The position numbers and the translations under genes were made by a program. The notes under the pieces were generated by a model that was not told the DNA's origin, made no database searches, and was given only the letters and a program-made list of their open reading frames with translations. A DNA stretch of 54,249 nucleotides from an uncultured Bacteroidota bacterium (GTDB taxonomy: Bacteria; Bacteroidota; Bacteroidia; Chitinophagales; Chitinophagaceae): NCBI GenBank assembly GCA_903905065.1, contig CAIVEW010000030.1:1-54249 (forward strand), given 5' to 3'. Below are positions 49,788 through 54,249 of the stretch, one piece after another. Position 1 is the stretch's first letter. The number at the start of each line of letters is the position of its first letter.

Positions 49788-51461
49788 ATGAACAAAAACT
49801 TTTACATTGGTTTTTTACTGGTAGCGATCTTATTTTACGGGAACACCGGCGTGCAGGCACAAACTATTGGGCTGCTAAGTCATTCCATCGGTAGTGAAGA
49901 CGATGGCTATGTATTATTCTCCCCTGAAAGTTCAGACTCAACTTACCTAATCGACAAGTGCGGCAGAAAGGTGCATACGTGGTCGTCTAATTTTACGCCA
50001 GGTTTAGACTTTTATTTATTGCCTGACGGCACATTACTGAGAACAGGAAATGTATATAACCCTGTCTTTGACGCCATAGGTGGCACTGCCGGCGGGATCA
50101 TAGAACGTTTTGACTGGAACAGCAACCGTTTGTGGCATTATGTTATTTCAAGCCCCACGGAGACACAAAACCATGATATCTGCTATATGCCCAACGGGAA
50201 TATACTTGTAGCTATTTGGGAAGTGATCAGCGATTCGGCTGCACTCGCCAATGGCCGCAGGCCAACTTTTCTTGGCTCCAGCCTATGGACTGCTAAGATC
50301 GAGGAACTGCAGCCCATTGGCACCGACTCTGCAAAAATTGTCTGGACATGGCGTGTCTGGGATCACCTGATCCAGGACTATGACTCCACTAAGCCGAATT
50401 ATGGTGTGGTGGCAGACCACCCTGAATTGCTAAATTTCAATTACGTTAATCTCTCGGCCATCCCTGCCACAAACTCTGACTGGCTGCACTTTAACGCGAT
50501 CACCTATAATCCGGCTCTGGACCAGGTCATGATCAGTTTTCACAATAATGACGAAATATATATATTGGATCACAGCACGGATTCGGCACAGGCTGCGTCA
50601 CATAACGGAGGCGTTCACAACAAAGGCGGCGATTTTCTATACCGCTGGGGGAATCCAGGTGCATATAACCGGGGCTCAACTTCCGATATCAAATTTTATC
50701 AGCAGCATGATCCAACGTGGATACCCTATGGCCCATATGAAAACCAGATCATGGTTTTTAATAACGGATACGGCCGCGGCGCGTCAGCATTGGATTATGC
50801 ATCTTCTGTAGACATCATTGCACCACCTATAGATTCAGCCGGTAACTATACAATTGCTGCTGGCGAACCCTATGGGCCCTCAGAATTATCCTGGACATAC
50901 CAACCGGGGCATTTTTTTTACAGTCAGTTTATGGGTGGGGCACAGCCGCTCACCAGCGGAAACGTACTGATATGCAACGCGATGAAAGGTCAGTTGTTTG
51001 AAATTAACCCAGCCAAAAGCATTGTCTGGAATTACCAGGACCCGGTAAACTCCGGAGTGCCGGTTGCCCAGGGCGCTTCCGGCCTGACCCATGCCAGCGT
51101 CTACAGATGCACATTCTACCCATCCGATTACCCCGGTTTTTCCGGGCAAACGCTGGTACCGGGTGAGCCAATAGAATTAAATCCGTTGCCCGGCACGTGT
51201 GACTTGAACGCCATTGGTTCGCCTGCCCGGATAAATTCCGACGCGTTCAAAATGATGCCTAATCCTGCGAATAATTCTGTGACTGTTGAGACCGATGACT
51301 TACACACGGTGCAGTTGACAGATATTACAGGACGGATCTTTATTAACAGTACCTATAGCCATTCCAACTCGGCTGAGATCAATACTACAGGCCTTCCTGA
51401 TGGCATGTATATTGTTTGCATAAACGGAATTAATTATCAGCACCTGGCTGTCCAGCATTAA
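49788..51461 (+). CDS. Aryl-sulfate sulfotransferase-like protein with T9SS sorting domain
   Basis: 557 residues. Signal peptide about 1-25 (...GVQAQ). The main body has the beta-propeller features of the arylsulfotransferase (ASST) family: DGYVLFSPESSDSTYLIDKCGRKVHTW, LPDGTLLRTGN, QNHDICYMPNGNILVAIWE, DWLHFNAITYNPALDQVMISFHNNDEIYILDHST and HKGGDFLYRWGNP. The C-terminal ~75 residues (PNPANNSVTVETDDLHTVQLTDITGR...GLPDGMYIVCI) form a type IX sorting domain, so it is exported to the cell surface. ASSTs transfer sulfate between phenols; the acceptor is unknown. The downstream MFS/AraC pair is on the opposite strand. Confidence 0.8.
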   Translation: MNKNFYIGFLLVAILFYGNTGVQAQTIGLLSHSIGSEDDGYVLFSPESSDSTYLIDKCGRKVHTWSSNFTPGLDFYLLPDGTLLRTGNVYNPVFDAIGGTAGGIIERFDWNSNRLWHYVISSPTETQNHDICYMPNGNILVAIWEVISDSAALANGRRPTFLGSSLWTAKIEELQPIGTDSAKIVWTWRVWDHLIQDYDSTKPNYGVVADHPELLNFNYVNLSAIPATNSDWLHFNAITYNPALDQVMISFHNNDEIYILDHSTDSAQAASHNGGVHNKGGDFLYRWGNPGAYNRGSTSDIKFYQQHDPTWIPYGPYENQIMVFNNGYGRGASALDYASSVDIIAPPIDSAGNYTIAAGEPYGPSELSWTYQPGHFFYSQFMGGAQPLTSGNVLICNAMKGQLFEINPAKSIVWNYQDPVNSGVPVAQGASGLTHASVYRCTFYPSDYPGFSGQTLVPGEPIELNPLPGTCDLNAIGSPARINSDAFKMMPNPANNSVTVETDDLHTVQLTDITGRIFINSTYSHSNSAEINTTGLPDGMYIVCINGINYQHLAVQH

Positions 51462-51519
51462 TAGACTTTACCGTCCGCGCCGGAGGAATAAACTCTTGAG
51501 TGTATGGTTAATATAATCG

Positions 51520-52785
51520 TCAAACATTTCCGTCAGCGTTTTGAGTCCGCATCGCTTTAGCCGGAAATCTCGTATATACAGTGGCTGCCAACAGCATAAT
51601 GAGCGTCGCCGCAATGTATAGCGCGCCCGGGCTGTAAAAATAGATGCCTGCTGCACCGAGCGGAATGAGCACACTATTTGCAGACTGCAGGCTTTGGCTC
51701 ACTCCCTGCAATTTTCCCTGCTTGCTCTCATCTACGGATTGGGACAATTTTCCGGTATAGGTAGATTCGAATAATCCCTCTCCGGAAATAATAAAAATTA
51801 CCGCAAGCAAAATAATCACGGTTGAGTGCAGGTATATGCTTGCTACGATCAACGCGAGGCCGATTGCGAGGCCAACCAGGCCAGCTATACCAATGCTTTC
51901 TGCTTTAAAATGTTTCAACAACCAAGGCAAAAGGAATACACGCGAAATTATTTCGCAGATTCCAACCAACGTAAGCAAACTGCCTATAAATGCCGGCCCC
52001 CCTCTATATATATCCTTTAGGAAAATGATAAAATTGAACTGAAAAATGCCGAGGGCTACATAGAAAAGTATGCCAAGTACGATAAGCGGTATTACAGCCT
52101 TCATGCTAAAAACGTCTTTGAAATGCGAAAATGTATTGAAACTACCGGCCGTCAAGTGCTTCGTGCGCTTTTCGACAGCCAACGATTCCGGCAACAGGAA
52201 ATACACCACCAGCGCCGAAAGCAGTATCAACGCCGCAGTGACAAAGAAGGGCAGAGAAAGGTCAATGCTCCCCAGCAGGCCGCCCAGTGCAGGACCGCCC
52301 AATTTCCCTATACCCATTGCAGCGCCTATGTAGCCAAACCATTTAGGGCGTTCTGCAGGCTCTGTGCTGTCGGATATATAGGCAAACAGCGTGGTGATAT
52401 TACCAGCGGTGAGCCCATCGATAATGCGTCCCGCAAAAAGCACCCAAAGCGCTCCGCCTACGCCAAACAACACATACCCTGCTACGGAACCCAGCAGGCT
52501 GATGATGAGGATATTTTTGCGCCCGTATCGGTCGCTAAGTGCGCCAAAAACCGGAGCTGCAAAAAATGTGCACGCTGCAAATACGGACAGCAGTGCACTC
52601 ATACCAAAAACCACCTGGTGTGCTGGAAGGTACTTACCCACCAAAAAGGGCAGCAGCGGCAGCACTACCGACATGCCGATCGAGTTCAGGGTAACAACGA
52701 AAATAATGATCCACAACACGTTTTTCTGGGGGCTCTTTGTTAACTGATCTTGCGGAGATCGTGTCTTTGCGGGCGCAGGTTGCAT
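51520..52785 (-). CDS. MFS transporter (TetA/drug-exporter-like)
   Basis: 421 residues from ATG 52785 (a TTG frame reaches 52848). Twelve membrane segments; motif A is GALSDRYGRKNIL near residues 75-87 and motif C-like GYIGAAMGIGKLGGPALGG near 150. Resembles the TetA/MFS_1 efflux group; substrate undefined. Preceded on the same strand by an AraC-family regulator gene, about 70 bases away, which probably controls it. Confidence 0.85.
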   Translation of the reverse strand: MQPAPAKTRSPQDQLTKSPQKNVLWIIIFVVTLNSIGMSVVLPLLPFLVGKYLPAHQVVFGMSALLSVFAACTFFAAPVFGALSDRYGRKNILIISLLGSVAGYVLFGVGGALWVLFAGRIIDGLTAGNITTLFAYISDSTEPAERPKWFGYIGAAMGIGKLGGPALGGLLGSIDLSLPFFVTAALILLSALVVYFLLPESLAVEKRTKHLTAGSFNTFSHFKDVFSMKAVIPLIVLGILFYVALGIFQFNFIIFLKDIYRGGPAFIGSLLTLVGICEIISRVFLLPWLLKHFKAESIGIAGLVGLAIGLALIVASIYLHSTVIILLAVIFIISGEGLFESTYTGKLSQSVDESKQGKLQGVSQSLQSANSVLIPLGAAGIYFYSPGALYIAATLIMLLAATVYTRFPAKAMRTQNADGNV

Positions 52786-52857
52786 ACAGAATGAATTCCA
52801 CGCAAAATTGCGGATGGCCGTGCTACCGGTCTTGTACAAACGCGACAAAATGAAAGC

Positions 52858-53658
52858 TTACAACTTTTTTTTACTTTTTCGCGCGAAGGCTCCAGGCGTA
52901 GTACCGCTGAATCGTTTAAATTCCTTGCTCAAATGCGCCTGATCAGAATAGCCCAGCATATGAGCTAAGCCCGCAAGGTTGGTATCGGGATCGAGCCATA
53001 AATGGTTGCGCACCTGTTCAAAACGCATGAGGCTGGCTACATCTTTAACGCTATACCCGGATGATCGTTTGAATTTCCTTTGCAGTGTGCGCACAGTGGC
53101 ATGTGCGGCTGCCGCTACCTGGCTTACGGTGAGGGTGCCGGTGGTGTCTCGCATCGCGTATCCTGCTTTAAACAGGGTATTGTCGACAGTAGTAATACGT
53201 GCCCGCGCATCCAGGAAGTATTGTTTTAACAAGTTCACCGCCGGCATTATATTACCGGTATCCACCAGTTCGGCTAAAGCGGGTTGCAGCCTGGCCACAG
53301 GATGATCAAACAGTAGCACCCTATCTTTAACGGGCGCCAGGCCCAACAAATCGAATACCGTCCAGGGAAAGCATCTGACAGCAATGATCTGCAACCGCTT
53401 TTTGGACCGAAAAACTGCGGGCTGGTTGAGGAGGCCTACGATAAACGGTGACGGCAACGGCTGCCCTCCCCTCTCCTTATCAACGATACTGCAGGCGCCT
53501 CCGAAATGAAAAATGATTTCCGCGTACCCATCGGGTATCACTTCAAAATCTGTGTCCTGCGTCCCGAACTCCCTGTTGTTGTACCAAAAGCATTTTATGG
53601 TATCGCATAGCTCTATAGGTGATTCAAATTCCTGGTGTTGCATATTGAAAGATAGCAT
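52858..53658 (-). CDS. AraC family transcriptional regulator
   Basis: 266 residues. The N-terminal sensor domain (PIELCDTIKCFWYNNREF..., VIPDGYAEIIFHFGG) resembles DUF6597-type regulators. The C-terminal double helix-turn-helix (about 170-260) includes ATVRTLQRKFKRSSGYSVKDVASLMRFE and LAGLAHMLGYSDQAHLSKEFKRFSGTTPGAFARK. Binds a small molecule or stress signal and activates or represses the adjacent MFS gene (inference). ATG 53643 is an alternative start. Confidence 0.9.
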   Translation of the reverse strand: MLSFNMQHQEFESPIELCDTIKCFWYNNREFGTQDTDFEVIPDGYAEIIFHFGGACSIVDKERGGQPLPSPFIVGLLNQPAVFRSKKRLQIIAVRCFPWTVFDLLGLAPVKDRVLLFDHPVARLQPALAELVDTGNIMPAVNLLKQYFLDARARITTVDNTLFKAGYAMRDTTGTLTVSQVAAAAHATVRTLQRKFKRSSGYSVKDVASLMRFEQVRNHLWLDPDTNLAGLAHMLGYSDQAHLSKEFKRFSGTTPGAFARKSKKKL

Positions 53659-53743
53659 GTTTTGGCGACAGGGAATACAAGCCGGCAGCCGATATTATTT
53701 ACAAAAATCTGGTTTCTTCAACCGCCGCAAATTGCCCAAATAA

Positions 53744-53777
53744 AAAACTGGCTGCCCCAGATGAGACAGCCAGTTTT
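53744..53777 (-). terminator. Terminator of the right-edge T9SS gene
   Basis: AAAACTGGCTG and CAGCCAGTTTT are perfect arms 20 bases after the 53798 stop on the minus strand, with T-rich sequence following. Likely terminator. Confidence 0.75.
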
Positions 53778-53797
53778 CTTTATCTAGCATTGATCTG

Positions 53798-54249
53798 CTA
53801 TTTCTCTATCACGAAGTGGAACACTTTCTGCTCAGCATCAGTATGAATATTCATCATATACATGCCATTTGCGAGCGTGCCGCTCAATGATATTGTTTCA
53901 TTTACTTTGCCGCCTATTGCGGTTACCTTGCTATTGTAGATAACCTGGCCGAGCACATCCGTTACTTCCAGTGTCACTTCCACATCCTGTGTAGTACCCA
54001 TTATGCCTTTCACATTGAACGTACCATTGTTCGGGTTCGGAACAACTCTCACATCCATTGGCACTGAGCTCACGACAACCGGGGTAATGCTGGTAGATGC
54101 GCTGCCATCAATGTTTGTAACAATATGCGTGATATTGGCTGCACCAGGAGCCACCGCTGTAAGCAATCCGCCATCAACTGTAACGACGCTCGTATTGCTG
54201 CTGCTCCATATTCCGCTGGTGATATCATCATCAAGGCTAACAACAGTAC
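53798..54249 (-). CDS. Surface protein, C-terminal part: Ig-like and T9SS sorting domain (runs off right edge)
   Basis: 150 residues remain; the N-terminus lies beyond the window. A bacterial Ig-like (BIG_2) repeat (SGIWSSSNTSVVTVDGGLLTAVAPGAANITHIVTN) is followed by a sorting domain (PNPNNGTFNVKGIMGTTQDVEVTLEVTDVLGQVIY...TLANGMYMMNIHTDAEQKVFHFVIEK). Type IX-exported surface or adhesin-like protein. The frame continues past 54166 without a stop to the edge. Confidence 0.8.
   Translation of the reverse strand, partial: TVVSLDDDITSGIWSSSNTSVVTVDGGLLTAVAPGAANITHIVTNIDGSASTSITPVVVSSVPMDVRVVPNPNNGTFNVKGIMGTTQDVEVTLEVTDVLGQVIYNSKVTAIGGKVNETISLSGTLANGMYMMNIHTDAEQKVFHFVIEK

Overview
The window is chromosomal DNA of a Bacteroidota bacterium, most likely of the Chitinophagia/Chitinophagaceae type (inference). 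Evidence: type IX secretion C-terminal sorting domains on four proteins, gliding-type genes (gldF, gldG and a GldN-like gene), lipid A and LPS genes (lpxD, lptD), POT peptide transporters, almost no Shine-Dalgarno sequences, and several promoter -7 elements of the Bacteroidota form TAnnTTTG. No rRNA, intact phage, intact insertion sequence or CRISPR array was seen.

Layout. 1-780: a hypothetical gene cut by the left edge and tRNA-Val. 777-5002: a mitochondrial-type citrate synthase, then an A+T-rich ATPase/TOPRIM-like pair that looks like a transferred defence module, then a deoxyhypusine-synthase-like gene. 5003-5943 is gene-poor and repeat-bearing, followed by an ECF sigma factor. 6647-15377 is largely envelope: lptD divergent from an N-acetylmuramoyl-L-alanine amidase, an EGF-like lipoprotein, cmk, csbD, a class D beta-lactamase, lpxD and a class A beta-lactamase-like protein. 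15396-18777 is purD-recG. 18871-22839 carries two tandem POT transporters and a VIT/CCC1 metal transporter. 22927-25589 is a membrane-protein run containing a small winged-helix regulator; two near-identical inverted repeats, one before each half of the run, look like its operators.

25683-29323 is gldF-gldG-DUF4340. 29408-30108 is a VanX-like dipeptidase broken by one frameshift. 30342-36094 mixes outer-membrane, lipoprotein, RNA methyltransferase, enoyl-CoA hydratase, GldN-like, SGNH hydrolase and membrane protease-like genes. 36230-42460 holds paaZ, two paralogous lipoproteins, a DinB-like protein, an acyltransferase, a MoxR ATPase and a MazG-like pyrophosphohydrolase. 42612-45014 holds two paralogous T9SS cargo proteins. 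45153-48544 is the shikimate set aroB-aroA-aroC. tRNA-Pro at 48701 is followed by three short direct repeats and the 5' stub of a tyrosine-recombinase-like gene, probably the scar of an integrated element. The right end has a VOC protein, a T9SS-exported arylsulfotransferase-like protein, an AraC regulator with an MFS exporter, and a T9SS protein cut by the edge.

Several spacers carry short palindromic repeats. One lies in frame inside the rsmB-like gene and another forms the last codons of cmk. The strongest candidates for new biology are the ATPase/TOPRIM pair, the operator-regulator-membrane module at 22.9-25.6 kb, the GldN paralogue outside a gldKLMN cluster, and the tRNA-Pro integration scar.
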